Of a DNA stretch of 64,000 nucleotides, positions 1 to 8,740 are shown one piece after another. The DNA comes from Gemmatimonadota bacterium (GTDB lineage Bacteria; Gemmatimonadota; Gemmatimonadetes; Longimicrobiales; Gaopeijiaceae). Numbering within the stretch: the stretch's first letter is position 1; every line of letters begins with the position of its first letter. A program made the translations under genes and the position numbers. The stretch lies in assembly GCA_028875075.1 (NCBI GenBank), contig JAPPGF010000007.1, positions 124,001-188,000 on the forward strand, given 5' to 3'. Below the pieces are notes generated by a model. That model saw only the letters and a program-made list of their open reading frames with translations. It was not told the DNA's origin and searched no databases.

Positions 1-306
1 CTCCGTCACCGGCTCCGCCTCGGCCATCGGCTCTGGCTCCGCCGCAGGTTCGGGCGCAGGCTGCACGCGCCTGCGACGACGACGCCTGGAACCGGAGGCC
101 GCATCTTCGACGGCGGCTTGCATCGCCTCGGCAGCGTCCTTCGCGCCTGCCCGGCGCCCGCGTTCCATGCGCGCGATGACCCGGGCCACGTCAGCTTCCG
201 CGACCTGAGCGGACGCGCCACGCACGGCGATCCCCATCTCCCGCAGGAGCTGGAGCAGCGCCTCCGTCTCGACCCTGAGGTCCTTGGCTAACTCAAGTAC
301 ACGCAT
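1..306 (-). CDS. infB: translation initiation factor IF-2, N-terminal part (runs off the window)
   Basis: Only the first 102 codons are in the window; the gene continues past base 1. IF-2 is the GTPase that brings initiator tRNA to the 30S subunit. The protein opens MRVLELAKDLRVETEALLQL, the usual IF2_N helical module that starts this family. It then turns into the basic and Ala/Pro/Glu-rich linker typical of long IF-2 forms: an Arg run near residues 70-76, then Pro/Ala/Glu repeats. The ATG at 306 is chosen because the IF2_N motif begins there. It is the last visible gene of the rimP-nusA-L7Ae-infB operon, 21 bases after the L7Ae-like gene. The GTPase domain is not visible, so the identification rests on the N-terminal motif and gene order. 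Confidence 0.9.
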   Translation of the reverse strand, partial: MRVLELAKDLRVETEALLQLLREMGIAVRGASAQVAEADVARVIARMERGRRAGAKDAAEAMQAAVEDAASGSRRRRRRRVQPAPEPAAEPEPMAEAEPVTE

Positions 307-327
307 GTCGCCCCGCTGTCCTCCAAT

Positions 328-693
328 CTACCAGCGGCACCCGCTCACGCCGCAGCCGCGCTGCTCACTTCCCTCTCCACCCTCGTCGGGCAACTTCCCG
401 AGCATGGACTCGGCAAACCGACGCCCAGTCACCGCAACCGCCGACAACGGCGCAGTCCCCAGCGCTGCACCGAGCGCGTGCCCGGCGGCGATCCACCGAA
501 GCGGCACGCGGCGGTGCGCCGAGAGCCGAGCGAGCTTCTCCAGCTGCTGGGCGGATGCATCCTCCGCAACCAGCACCAAGTGTGCGCGGCCCTCGCGGAC
601 GGCTCGTCGGGACGCGCCTATGCCGCGCTCCACCGTACCGGCCCGGTGAGCGATTCCGAGCAGAGCGAGTAGGTCAGAGCTCGTGCTCCCCAT
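328..693 (-). CDS. L7Ae-like ribosome-associated protein (YlxQ type)
   Basis: A protein of 121 residues from the ATG at 693, opening MGSTSSDLLALLGIAHRAG and continuing VERGIGASRRAVREGRAHLV and VAEDASAQQLEKLARL. This is the alpha-beta-alpha pattern of the L7Ae/L30e/S12e RNA-binding family, which binds kink-turn RNA. Between nusA and infB this is the usual place of ylxQ. The frame is open upstream into nusA, but the homology begins at 693, leaving 25 bases after the nusA stop. The ylxR gene (DUF448) that normally lies between nusA and ylxQ is absent. The exact RNA target cannot be read from the sequence. Confidence 0.8.
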   Translation of the reverse strand: MGSTSSDLLALLGIAHRAGTVERGIGASRRAVREGRAHLVLVAEDASAQQLEKLARLSAHRRVPLRWIAAGHALGAALGTAPLSAVAVTGRRFAESMLGKLPDEGGEGSEQRGCGVSGCRW

Positions 694-718
694 CCCCGCC
701 ACTGGCCCTGGCCTACGC

Positions 719-2116
719 CTATTCGGCTTCCGGGGTATCCGATGAACCGGCCGACGCCTCCTCACGGGAAGCCCCGGCCGGCTCGTTTCCTGTTCCCGCC
801 TGGTCCGCTTCCTCGGCCTGCGTGTCGCCTTCGACGACCGTCAGTTCGTCGATGATCGAAACAAGCCTGTCGGCCTCCTCCTCCGACAGGCCCTCGATGC
901 GCAGGAAGTCACCGCGTTCCAAGTCGATGATGTCGAGAAATGTATTGTATCCGGCCGCTTCCAGAGCCGCCAGAGTGGCTTCGGCGAGATCGAGCTCGCG
1001 CAGCGGGAAGTCCGCCATCTCAAGCTGTTCCTCGTCGCGATCGCCAAAGAGCGACAAGTCCGCGCCTTTCTCCAGCCACTCGCGCGAGCCGTACAGGTCG
1101 ATCTGCCAGCCGATCAGCTGAGACGCCAGCCGAACGTTCTGGCCGTTGCGACCGATCGCGAGCGACAGCTGATCCTCGTCCACGATTGCCGTGATCACTT
1201 GCCGATCGGGACTGCTGATCACCTTGGCCACCCGGGCGGGTGCGAGCGCGCGGCGCGCGAACACCTCGGTGCCAGGATGCCAGGGCACGATGTCGATGCG
1301 CTCACCGCCGAGCTCCGACACCACGGCCTGCACTCTGGAGCCCTTGAGGCCGACGCATGCGCCCACGGGATCGATGGAGTCGTCGCGGCTCAGCACGGCG
1401 ATCTTGATGCGCCCCCCGACCTCGCGCGCGATTTCCCTGATCTCGACGATGCCCTGGTAGATCTCCGGTACTTCAAGCTTGAAGAGCGCGGCCACGAACA
1501 GCGTGTCCGCGCGTGAGAGAATGAGTCTCGGCCCCTTCGGGGTTTCCTCGACCTTCTTCAGCACGGCACGGATCGGATCGCCTTGGCGAAAACGCTCACG
1601 TGGATTCTGCTCCTTCCACGGGATGATCGCCTCGGCGTCCCGGGAGCGATTCAGCATCACGACAATCTTCCCCCGCTCGATCTGCTGCACTTCGCCAGAC
1701 AGGAGCTCTCCGACTCGGTCGGTGAACTCCTCGCGGATCCGCTGACGTTCGCCCTCGCGCACCCGTTGCACGATCCGCTGTTTCACGGCCATCACTGCGT
1801 TCCGGCCGAACTGAGCGAAGTCGATCGGTATCTCCATCACGTCGCCGACCTCGAACGAGTCGTCGTCCCATCGGGCTTCCTCGAGCGAGATCTCGCACGA
1901 GCTGTCCTCGACCATCTCGACCACACGCCGCAGCACGGTGATCTCCACATCGCCAGCCGTCTCATCGATCTGGATCTCGGCCTGGACGTTCGGCCCGTAG
2001 ATGCGCGCGAGCCCCGCCAGGATCCCGTCCATGAGGAGTTCATTGACCTCGTCGCGGCTCAGGTTCTTGGTGGATGCCACATCGCGCAGCGCGGCGACCG
2101 TTCGTCCTGTATTCAT
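719..2116 (-). CDS. nusA: transcription termination/antitermination factor NusA
   Basis: A 465-residue RNA-polymerase-binding factor that modulates pausing, termination and antitermination. Domains in order: N-terminal polymerase-binding domain (about 1-125); S1 domain (about 130-200, with VGELLSGEVQQIERGKIVVM); two KH domains, the second ending in DEDQLSLAIGRNGQNVRLAS; and a short acidic C-terminal helix-hairpin-helix segment (LEAAGYNTFLDIIDLERGDF) with an Ala/Glu tail. Only one such C-terminal repeat is seen, where E. coli NusA has two. It lies 36 bases after rimP in the same operon. The two hairpins in the leader of this operon (2735-2797) are the sort of signal on which NusA acts, so autoregulation is plausible but inferred. 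Confidence 0.97.
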   Translation of the reverse strand: MNTGRTVAALRDVASTKNLSRDEVNELLMDGILAGLARIYGPNVQAEIQIDETAGDVEITVLRRVVEMVEDSSCEISLEEARWDDDSFEVGDVMEIPIDFAQFGRNAVMAVKQRIVQRVREGERQRIREEFTDRVGELLSGEVQQIERGKIVVMLNRSRDAEAIIPWKEQNPRERFRQGDPIRAVLKKVEETPKGPRLILSRADTLFVAALFKLEVPEIYQGIVEIREIAREVGGRIKIAVLSRDDSIDPVGACVGLKGSRVQAVVSELGGERIDIVPWHPGTEVFARRALAPARVAKVISSPDRQVITAIVDEDQLSLAIGRNGQNVRLASQLIGWQIDLYGSREWLEKGADLSLFGDRDEEQLEMADFPLRELDLAEATLAALEAAGYNTFLDIIDLERGDFLRIEGLSEEEADRLVSIIDELTVVEGDTQAEEADQAGTGNEPAGASREEASAGSSDTPEAE

Positions 2117-2152
2117 AGTTCCCTTCCTCTCCGGCTCGGCGTCCCGCTCCCG

Positions 2153-2656
2153 CTACCACTCGCAGACCAGACGCGCCCCCTTGATCTCGGTTCGGGGAAT
2201 CTCGACCTCGTCTCCGCCGGGAAGTCGCAAGCGCACCAACTCCTTCCCGGTCCCGCCTTCGGCTAACCCCAACAACTCCCCTTCGAGCCGAGTGGCCCGC
2301 CCCGCCAGCGGGCCGTCGCCCTTCACCGCGACCTTCCGTCCCGTAAACCGCTTGAAGTCGCGCGCTCTACTGAGGGGCCGGTCGACGCCAGGCGACGAGA
2401 TCTCGAGCACGTAGTGCTCCGGCATCGCCCGCAGGCCATCGAGCCACCCCTCCAGCGCCCGACTCACGCGGGCGCAATCCTCAACCGTCACTCCCTCGGC
2501 CGGCACTGCGCCGCACCCCCCGGCGGGCCGGTCGATACGGATCCGAACCAGTGGCCTGCGGGCCGTGCCGGTCCACCGCACGTCGACCAGCTCATACCCC
2601 AGTCCCTCGATCCGGGCTTCCAGCTCCCCGGCCACCTCCGGCACCAGTCGGGACAT
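2153..2656 (-). CDS. rimP: ribosome maturation factor RimP
   Basis: A 167-residue 30S maturation factor. The N-terminal part contains LEARIEGLGYELVDVRWTG; the centre has the family hallmark LEISSPGVDRPLSRARDFKR followed by FTGRKVAVKGDG; the rest is the SH3-like C-terminal domain. The frame is open further upstream, but the ATG at 2656 is preferred: it matches the family start and is preceded by a strong purine-rich ribosome-binding site (GGGAGGGAGAGG). It is the first gene of the rimP-nusA-infB operon, transcribed from the promoter at 2810-2838 through two terminator-like hairpins. Confidence 0.93.
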   Translation of the reverse strand: MSRLVPEVAGELEARIEGLGYELVDVRWTGTARRPLVRIRIDRPAGGCGAVPAEGVTVEDCARVSRALEGWLDGLRAMPEHYVLEISSPGVDRPLSRARDFKRFTGRKVAVKGDGPLAGRATRLEGELLGLAEGGTGKELVRLRLPGGDEVEIPRTEIKGARLVCEW

Positions 2657-2734
2657 GCGTGGGCCTCTCCCTCCCTGCGCAACCACCGCCTCGGCCGCCA
2701 TCTCCGCTTCGCCTGAACCCTGACGACGGCGAAC

Positions 2735-2757
2735 AAAAAAGCGGGGGCGAGCCCGCT
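2735..2757 (-). terminator. leader hairpin 2 with U-tract upstream of rimP
   Basis: On the minus strand the sequence AGCGGGCTCGCCCCCGCT forms a 6-bp stem (AGCGGG/CCCGCT) and runs directly into six T residues. This is a textbook intrinsic terminator. It lies about 80 bases before the rimP start and downstream of the operon promoter, so it sits inside the leader rather than at the end of a gene. Confidence 0.7.
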
Positions 2758-2774
2758 CCCCCACTACCGAAAAC

Positions 2775-2797
2775 AGCCGCCCCGACCGGGGGCGGCT
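2775..2797 (-). terminator. leader hairpin 1 upstream of rimP
   Basis: On the minus strand AGCCGCCCC and GGGGCGGCT form a perfect stem around a short loop, followed by TGTTTTCGG. The hairpin begins only a few bases after the predicted transcription start (about 2803). It could be an attenuator, a 5'-stabilising hairpin or a leader terminator. The U-tract is shorter than in the second hairpin. Confidence 0.6.
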
Positions 2798-2809
2798 CGA
2801 ACAGCGATA

Positions 2810-2838
2810 ATTATAGATCAGGGTCCCCGGCCGTTCAA
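2810..2838 (-). promoter_or_regulatory. promoter of the rimP-nusA-infB operon
   Basis: On the minus strand TTGAAC (2838-2833), a 17-base spacer and a perfect TATAAT (2815-2810). This is the best sigma-70-type match in the window. It sits about 150 bases before the chosen rimP start, with two hairpins in between. Confidence 0.8.
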
Positions 2839-2905
2839 GCCACAGTCCCGTCCAACGGCGAGTGAGACTGAACGGGGCGTGGGTCTTCGGCGGGAGGTGA
2901 GACGG

Positions 2906-3292
2906 TCAGTCGCTCTCGGGCCGGGAAGTCCCAGCGCCCGGAACCTGTGCGGCGCCCTCGAGATTCTTGAGCCTCCGGTCGAGTTCCTCCACGCGCTCTT
3001 GGAGCCGCTCGAAGTCCGTCCGCGAAACCAGGTTGAATCGTTCGCGGGCCTCGCCGGCCGCATCTTGGGCCCGCGCAGCCGCCGACCGGAGCGCCTCCTT
3101 GGCGCGTTCAGTGGAGGCTTCCCCCCGGTCGCGGGTCTCTCGCAGCGTCTCCTCGAGCACCTCCTTGAGGGCCGACAGGACGGCGAGGCCCTGCTGGATT
3201 CCGTCCGAGACGCCACCGCCCCGTCCCTTGCGCCGCGACCCTGCGCCCTGTCCCATTGCATCCTGCCCGTGGCCCCCTCCCGCTCCCTCCAT
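2906..3292 (-). CDS. small coiled-coil protein (phasin/UbiK-like)
   Basis: A 128-residue polar protein. After a Gly-rich N-terminus it is almost wholly helical: an Ala/Glu/Arg-rich amphipathic stretch (about 40-80), then RTDFERLQERVEELDRRLKN, a C-terminal coiled coil. The layout of a long helix followed by an xxFxxLxxRVxxLExRL segment resembles UbiK/BMFP-type accessory proteins and phasin-like proteins, but no enzymatic motif is present. An ATG at 3256 is an alternative start. It lies 26 bases after murA and was probably co-transcribed with it. Function is not assigned. Confidence 0.65.
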   Translation of the reverse strand: MEGAGGGHGQDAMGQGAGSRRKGRGGGVSDGIQQGLAVLSALKEVLEETLRETRDRGEASTERAKEALRSAAARAQDAAGEARERFNLVSRTDFERLQERVEELDRRLKNLEGAAQVPGAGTSRPESD

Positions 3293-3318
3293 CAGGTCCT
3301 CCTTGCCTGAGCTTTCGC

Positions 3319-4596
3319 TTAGTCTTCCCGCACGATACGCGCACCGAGCGCCCGCAACCGGTCATCGATGCGCTGGTAGCCGCGCTCGATCTGACTGATG
3401 TTACGGATGCGGCTGGTCCCCTGGGCACTGAGGGCAGCAATCAGTAGGGCCATCCCCGCCCGTATGTCGGGACTCTCGAGCGTCTCGCCGTGCAGGGCCG
3501 CCGGCCCGACTACTACGGCCCGGTGCGGGTCGCAGAGGATGATGCGTGCGCCCATAGCTACGAGCTTGTCGGTGAAGAACATACGTGACTCGAACATCTT
3601 CTCGTGGATCAACACCGTCCCGTGGCACTGGGTAGCGGTCACCACCATGATCGAGGTGAGATCGGCCGGGAACGCCGGCCACGGCCCGTCATCGATCTTC
3701 GGTACCGCTCCGAATGCGTCCTGTCGGATCACGTGCTCCGCGCCACCGTGCACCACGAGATCGTCCCCTTCCGCGTGACACTCCACCCCCAGCTTACGAA
3801 ATCCCAGCAGGGTCGAATCCATGTGACTTAAAGGCGTGTCCTCGATCGTAATCGTGCTGCCCGTCACCGCGGCGAGCCCGATGAACGAGCCGGCCTCGAT
3901 GTGGTCCTGGCCGATGTGGAACTCGGTGCCGTGCAGCTCGGCCACCCCCTCGATTGCGAGCGCGTTGGTGCCGATCCCGGAGATCCGCGCGCCCATAGCG
4001 TTCAGCATGTGGCACAGGTCTTGGACGTGCGGCTCCGAAGCCGTGTTCCTAAGCAGGGTCGTCCCCTTGGCGAGGACAGCGGCCATGATCGCGTTCTCGG
4101 TTCCCGTCACAGAGGGCTCGTCGAGGAACACATTCGCGCCGACCAGGCGGTCGGCCTCGACGTGGCAACCGCTGTCCAGGTGCACACGCCCGCCCAGGGA
4201 CTCGAAGACCATGAAGTGCGTGTCCATGCGGCGGCGGCCGATCACGTCACCGCCCGGGGGCGGGAGCCTCACGTCGCCGAAGCGCGCGAGCAATGGACCG
4301 GCCAAGAGCAGCGATGCGCGGATCTTGGCCGCCATCCCGCGGTCTATCTGGCCCCCTCTCACCCCCGAGGTCGCGATCCGCACCGTGTTCGGAGCGGTCC
4401 ACGACACGTCGGCTCCGAGAGACTCCATGATCTCCAGCAGGTTCTCGACGTCAAGGATGCGCGGTACGTTGCCGAGCGTCATCGGCTCGCTCGTCAGCAG
4501 GCAAGCAGTGACGCAGGGGAGGGCGGCGTTCTTGTTCCCGGCGGGGCGAACGCGACCCGTCAGAGCGTAGCCACCCTCGACAATGAAAGCGGGCAT
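3319..4596 (-). CDS. murA: UDP-N-acetylglucosamine 1-carboxyvinyltransferase MurA (Asp variant)
   Basis: A 425-residue enzyme of the first committed step of peptidoglycan synthesis: enolpyruvyl transfer from PEP to UDP-GlcNAc. The ATG at 4596 gives [20 protein letters not shown] followed by NKNAALP, with the substrate-binding Lys22-Asn23. The active-site loop reads [16 protein letters not shown], so residue 117 is Asp (codon 4246-4248) where E. coli MurA has Cys115. The same Cys-to-Asp change is known in Mycobacterium and Chlamydia MurA, which remain active and resist fosfomycin. The rest of the EPSP-synthase fold is complete and the length is normal. The frame is open upstream of 4596 but that part shows no homology. 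Confidence 0.96.
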   Translation of the reverse strand: MPAFIVEGGYALTGRVRPAGNKNAALPCVTACLLTSEPMTLGNVPRILDVENLLEIMESLGADVSWTAPNTVRIATSGVRGGQIDRGMAAKIRASLLLAGPLLARFGDVRLPPPGGDVIGRRRMDTHFMVFESLGGRVHLDSGCHVEADRLVGANVFLDEPSVTGTENAIMAAVLAKGTTLLRNTASEPHVQDLCHMLNAMGARISGIGTNALAIEGVAELHGTEFHIGQDHIEAGSFIGLAAVTGSTITIEDTPLSHMDSTLLGFRKLGVECHAEGDDLVVHGGAEHVIRQDAFGAVPKIDDGPWPAFPADLTSIMVVTATQCHGTVLIHEKMFESRMFFTDKLVAMGARIILCDPHRAVVVGPAALHGETLESPDIRAGMALLIAALSAQGTSRIRNISQIERGYQRIDDRLRALGARIVRED

Positions 4597-4664
4597 CGGA
4601 TCAGTAGAGGTGCGAACGGAGCCGGCGCGTCCGCGCGACGGGAGCCGCCGGCGTCCGGAGCCCG

Positions 4665-4694
4665 AACATATCCGGGTGTGTCGGGGTGCAGCAA
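4665..4694 (-). promoter_or_regulatory. possible murA promoter
   Basis: On the minus strand TTGCTG (4694-4689), an 18-base spacer and TATGTT (4670-4665), about 70 bases before the murA ATG. This is the best match in the 225-base divergent gap between murA and the DUF948-like gene. Evidence is the sequence match only. Confidence 0.4.
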
Positions 4695-4821
4695 CTCGGC
4701 CGTCGCGAGCGCCTCCGGGACGGGGCTTTCGGCACGTCACGTACGGGGGACGCGAAGCCCGTCGGCACCGGCAGGAGACCTGGGCTGGCTCTCCTTTCCC
4801 GCTAGCGGGTAGACTGAGGCC

Positions 4822-5433
4822 ATGCTCCACGTCAGCCCCATCGACCTCCTGCAGGTCTCGGACACGGTCGTCATGCTGCAGGTGCGCGACGACCTCGGCA
4901 CAGCCGCTGCCTTCGCACGCATCGGGCTCGCCGCTGCAGTTGTCGTGATGGTGCTCTGCCTCGTACTCGCCCTCGTTCAACTGCGCAGGATCCACACGAC
5001 GGTGCGGGAGTTCACCGGGCGGGTCCAGGAAGGCCTCGACCCGATATTCGACCAGGGCCGCGGCGCGGTCTCCGATGTCGAGTTCATCACCAACAGGCTG
5101 CGTTCCGACGTACAGCGTTTGGGCGACTCGCTACGCCTGCTCTCCGAGCGAGTGGGGTCCGCTTCGGACCGGATGGAGCGCAGGGTCGAGGCCTTCGACG
5201 CCCTCCTGGAAGTGGTCCAGTCCGAGGCCGAGGACCTCGTCGTCGCCTCGGCTGCCGCCGTCCGCGGCGTGCGCGCCGGCGCTCTCTCTCTCGGCGGAGA
5301 CGGATCGGGGCCCGAGCCCGCCGACGCGGACTCGGACACCGGGGGCGAGAACGACGGGCCGGCGGCGCCTTCACAGGAGCGGCCGGCCGGAGACGGGGAA
5401 CACGGGGGAGGCCACCGCTCGGGCGGCGTCTGA
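4822..5433 (+). CDS. DUF948-like single-pass membrane protein
   Basis: A 203-residue protein with one strong membrane segment at about residues 33-53 ([18 protein letters not shown]). Next comes a long amphipathic helical region with [20 protein letters not shown] and [19 protein letters not shown], and a low-complexity acidic/Gly tail. This architecture (one membrane helix, then heptad-rich helices) is that of the DUF948 family. No catalytic residues are visible. It is divergent from murA and followed 17 bases later by the phospholipase-like gene, so the two probably form an operon. Confidence 0.6.
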   Translation: MLHVSPIDLLQVSDTVVMLQVRDDLGTAAAFARIGLAAAVVVMVLCLVLALVQLRRIHTTVREFTGRVQEGLDPIFDQGRGAVSDVEFITNRLRSDVQRLGDSLRLLSERVGSASDRMERRVEAFDALLEVVQSEAEDLVVASAAAVRGVRAGALSLGGDGSGPEPADADSDTGGENDGPAAPSQERPAGDGEHGGGHRSGGV

Positions 5434-5450
5434 GCCCGGGCGAGCGATCC

Positions 5451-6440
5451 GTGCTGGGAGCCGTGCTGCTCGCCCTGAGCTGGTCGATTCTGCTCCCTGC
5501 CCCCCTGCACGCCTGGGGTCCCGGCACACACGTGGCCCTGGGCGAGACCGTCCTGGGTGCCCTATGGCTGCTCCCGCCGGCGTTGCGCGCCCTGCTGCAG
5601 CGTTGGCCCACCCACTTCCTCTACGGCTCGGTCGCAGCCGACATCTCCTTCGCGAAGAAGTACGCACCGGAGGGCCGTCACTGCCACAGCTGGCAGCTCG
5701 GAGAGGAGATACTGGCGAGTGCGGACACCGACCGCCTTCGAGCCGTCGCCTGGGGCTACCTCGCACACCTCGCAGCCGACACAATCGCTCACAACGTCTT
5801 CGTGCCGAGGCAGCTCCTTCTGACCAGTGCAAGTCAGGGAGTGGGGCACGCTTACTGGGAACACCGCATGGACGTACACGTGGGCGAGGAGTACGTCGTC
5901 AAGGCCCGCAGGCTCGTCGTCGAACACGATCACTCCGAGGCGGACGAACTCTTCGACGTGGTCCTCGCGCGCACGATGTTCAGCTTCCGCACGAACCGGA
6001 GGATCTTTCGCGGAATGCTCCGCCTTCAGAGCGACGATCGCTGGAGACAGGTCTTCGAGAGCGTGCTCGAGCGTTCGCGGTGGGATTTGCCGGACTCGGA
6101 GGTCAACCGCTACGTGGCGTACTCGTTCGACTCCGTGGTGGACTATCTGGCGAACGGAGTTCGCTCCTCCCCGGCCGGGCTCGATCCGGTGGGTGAGCTG
6201 AGTCTCGGGCTCAGCAAGAAGGTGCGCCGCATAGCGCTGGCGAACGGCGTGGCACAGAACCCGCGCATCCTGCGCGAGATGGCGGATGACTTCTTCCCCT
6301 TCCCCTCCGAGCGCCTGGTCTACTGGCCTCGCCGGGGTGGCGGAGACAGCGGTCCCGGACGCGGCAACGCCGAGCCGACGATCCGCCCCGCGCCTCGAGC
6401 CTCCGTCCATCGAGGAACACGCAACGATGTCCGGGAGTGA
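5451..6440 (+). CDS. zinc-dependent phospholipase C-like protein
   Basis: A 329-residue protein with an N-terminal signal peptide ([20 protein letters not shown], cleavage near AWG). The mature part starts [11 protein letters not shown], placing a Trp and a His near the new N-terminus, as in the zinc-dependent phospholipase C family (PF00882), where the N-terminal Trp and His residues bind the metals. Further His/Asp ligand candidates are in [32 protein letters not shown] and YWEHRMD. The substrate cannot be told from sequence. The stop is 3 bases from that of the converging helicase gene. Confidence 0.75.
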   Translation: MLGAVLLALSWSILLPAPLHAWGPGTHVALGETVLGALWLLPPALRALLQRWPTHFLYGSVAADISFAKKYAPEGRHCHSWQLGEEILASADTDRLRAVAWGYLAHLAADTIAHNVFVPRQLLLTSASQGVGHAYWEHRMDVHVGEEYVVKARRLVVEHDHSEADELFDVVLARTMFSFRTNRRIFRGMLRLQSDDRWRQVFESVLERSRWDLPDSEVNRYVAYSFDSVVDYLANGVRSSPAGLDPVGELSLGLSKKVRRIALANGVAQNPRILREMADDFFPFPSERLVYWPRRGGGDSGPGRGNAEPTIRPAPRASVHRGTRNDVRE

Positions 6441-6443
6441 GGC

Positions 6444-8711
6444 TCAGTAGTAGCCCTTGGCGAGTTTCGCGTATCGGGCCAACAGTTTCTTCCGCCCCGC
6501 CTGCTCGAACTCGACGGTCACGCGGACGTCGGGACCGAAGCCGCTGACCTCCACGACCCGGCCCGACCCGAAGGTAGCGTGGACGACGTGCTCGCCCTCG
6601 ACGAGACGCGGGGCGTCCTGATCGTAGTCGTGCTCGAATTCTCCGTATCGGACGAAGTCGCCCTCCTCCCTCTCCCGCAGGCGCCCGCGCCGCCGGGGAA
6701 GGGGCGTCGTGAACGCTTCGCTTGAGAGCCGCCGCGTGACCTGCCGCTCGGTCAGGGACCCCGGAATGGCTTCGGCGAACGGAGACAGTCGGCCATGCAT
6801 GATCTCGCCCGCCCGTCGGCGTTGGCGCGCGCGAACGAGGAAGAGCTTGTCCCGGGCACGTGTGATGCCGACGTAAAACAGCCGCCGCTCTTCCTCCATC
6901 TCCTCGGGCTCGTTGTAGGTGCGGGACAGGGGGAACAGGCCGTCCTCAAGGCCGGCGATGAAGACCATCGGAAACTCGAGGCCCTTGGCGTTGTGGAGCG
7001 TCATGAGCGTCACGGCGTCGGAATCGGGATCGTGCTGGTCGATATCGGACACCAGCGCCACCTGCTGGAGGAATAGATCGAGCTCGCTGAAGCCGTCGAA
7101 CTCCTCGTCCTCCCCCCCGTCCTTGATCAGTTCCGCGTCGAAACTGACTGCTCCGGCGATCAGTTCCCGGATGTTCTCGGCGCGGTCCTCGCCTTCCGGC
7201 CCCTCTTCGCGCAGCACACGCAGCAGGTCCAGCTCACCGACCAGTTCGTCGATCAGGGTGCCCACCCGCACGATAGCCGCCTGTGCGGAAAAGCGCTGCA
7301 TGAGTTCCGCGAACGCCTTGAGACTCCGAACGCCGCCGAGGGGAATGTCACCCGCTTGGTCGGCCGCCGCCGCGGCCTCGAGGAGAGGGACGCTGCCGGC
7401 GGCAGCGAACGCCTGCAATCGCTCGAGCGTAGCTCGCCCGACACCGCGGCGCGGATAGTTCACGACGCGCTCAAACGCGCCGGCATCCCTCGGATTCGAG
7501 ATGAGCCGCAGGTATGCGATCACATCGCGAACCTCGCGTCGCTCGTAGAATCGTACGCCGCCCACCACCTGGTACGGAAGATTCGCGCGACGAAAGCCCT
7601 CTTCCAGGGCACGGGCCTGTGCGTTGGTCCGGTACAGGACGGCGAAGTCGCGGTAGTTGCACGGCGCAGGCTCGCCCTCGCGACGAGCCCGTACCTCGCC
7701 GGTGATCCAGCGCGCCTCGTCAGCCTCGTCGAGCGCCTCCACCAGGCCGATCCTCTCGCCGGCTTCGCGCACGGTTCGCAACGTCTTGCCCTTGCGGCGT
7801 ACGTTCTCGCTGATGACGGCGTTGGCGGCGTCGAGGATCGCGGAAGTAGAGCGGTAGTTCTCCTCGAGTCGTACCACGCGGGCACCCGGGAACGCCTGCT
7901 CGAAGTCGAGGATGTTGCGGATGTCCGCGCCCCGGAACCCGTAGATCGACTGGTCGTCGTCACCCACGACCATGAGGTTGCCGAGCGGCCTGGCGAGTAG
8001 CTCGAGTAAGCGGAACTGTGCATGATTGGTGTCCTGGTACTCGTCGACGAGCACGAACGAGAAGCGGCTTCGGTAGCGTTCGAGTACGTCCGGAAACGCG
8101 GCGAACAGCTCGACCGGCTTCACTAGCAGATCGTCGAAATCAAATGCGTTCTGATCCCTCAGCGACGTCTGATAGGCCGGATAGACGCGCGCCACGTTAC
8201 GGACGAACAGGTCGAATGCCCCGGCGTTGTCTTCGTGGAAGCGCTGCGGCGAGACCAGCTGGTTCTTGGCCCCGCTCACCTCGGCGCGAACCGCGGCCGG
8301 ATTCCACCTTTTCGGGTCGATACCCAGCGCCTCCTGAGTCCTCTTGATCGCCTGCAGGCTCTGCTCGGCATCGAGGATGGTGAAGGCGCTGCCCCAGCCG
8401 AGGAACTCGGCATGGCGGCGCAGCAGACGGGCGCCGATCGAGTGGAACGTGCCCAGCCAGAGCCCGGAAGGCTCGCCGCCCAACGCCCGGTGGACGCGCT
8501 CACGCATCTCCCCGGCCGCCTTGTTGGTGAACGTGACGGCCAGGATCCGCGCGGGCGGCACTCCGTACTCGCGGATCAGGTGCACGATGCGTGTCGTCAG
8601 GACACGGGTCTTTCCCGAGCCGGCCCCGGCAAGCACGAGGAGGGGCCCCTCGAAATGTTCGACCGCCCGCCTCTGTTCGGGATTGAGGGAACTCAGATTG
8701 CCGTCGGTCAA
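6444..8711 (-). CDS. UvrD/PcrA-type ATP-dependent DNA helicase
   Basis: A 755-residue superfamily 1A 3'-5' helicase used in repair and replication restart. Motifs in order: Q-motif LNPEQRRAV (about 9-17), Walker A AGAGSGKTRV (about 29-38), Ia VTFTNKAAGEM, Walker B DEYQDTNHAQF, III GDDDQSIYGFRGADI, IV ENYRSTSAILDAAN, V TLMTLHNAKGLEFPMVFIAG and VI RRLFYVGITRARDKLFLV. The C-terminal end has a small PcrA-like tail (VHATFGSGRVVEVSG) of the kind that binds RNA polymerase in PcrA/UvrD. Length is normal for PcrA. It follows the histidine kinase gene by 29 bases. Confidence 0.95.
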   Translation of the reverse strand: MTDGNLSSLNPEQRRAVEHFEGPLLVLAGAGSGKTRVLTTRIVHLIREYGVPPARILAVTFTNKAAGEMRERVHRALGGEPSGLWLGTFHSIGARLLRRHAEFLGWGSAFTILDAEQSLQAIKRTQEALGIDPKRWNPAAVRAEVSGAKNQLVSPQRFHEDNAGAFDLFVRNVARVYPAYQTSLRDQNAFDFDDLLVKPVELFAAFPDVLERYRSRFSFVLVDEYQDTNHAQFRLLELLARPLGNLMVVGDDDQSIYGFRGADIRNILDFEQAFPGARVVRLEENYRSTSAILDAANAVISENVRRKGKTLRTVREAGERIGLVEALDEADEARWITGEVRARREGEPAPCNYRDFAVLYRTNAQARALEEGFRRANLPYQVVGGVRFYERREVRDVIAYLRLISNPRDAGAFERVVNYPRRGVGRATLERLQAFAAAGSVPLLEAAAAADQAGDIPLGGVRSLKAFAELMQRFSAQAAIVRVGTLIDELVGELDLLRVLREEGPEGEDRAENIRELIAGAVSFDAELIKDGGEDEEFDGFSELDLFLQQVALVSDIDQHDPDSDAVTLMTLHNAKGLEFPMVFIAGLEDGLFPLSRTYNEPEEMEEERRLFYVGITRARDKLFLVRARQRRRAGEIMHGRLSPFAEAIPGSLTERQVTRRLSSEAFTTPLPRRRGRLREREEGDFVRYGEFEHDYDQDAPRLVEGEHVVHATFGSGRVVEVSGFGPDVRVTVEFEQAGRKKLLARYAKLAKGYY

Positions 8712-8740
8712 GGCGTTGTGCCGCGGGCTCGTCGAGTGGA

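Noticed and set aside
5075-6196. 373-codon open frame on the plus strand
   Set aside because: Overlaps two well-supported genes (DUF948-like and phospholipase-like) in another frame; composition is typical of GC-rich shadow frames.
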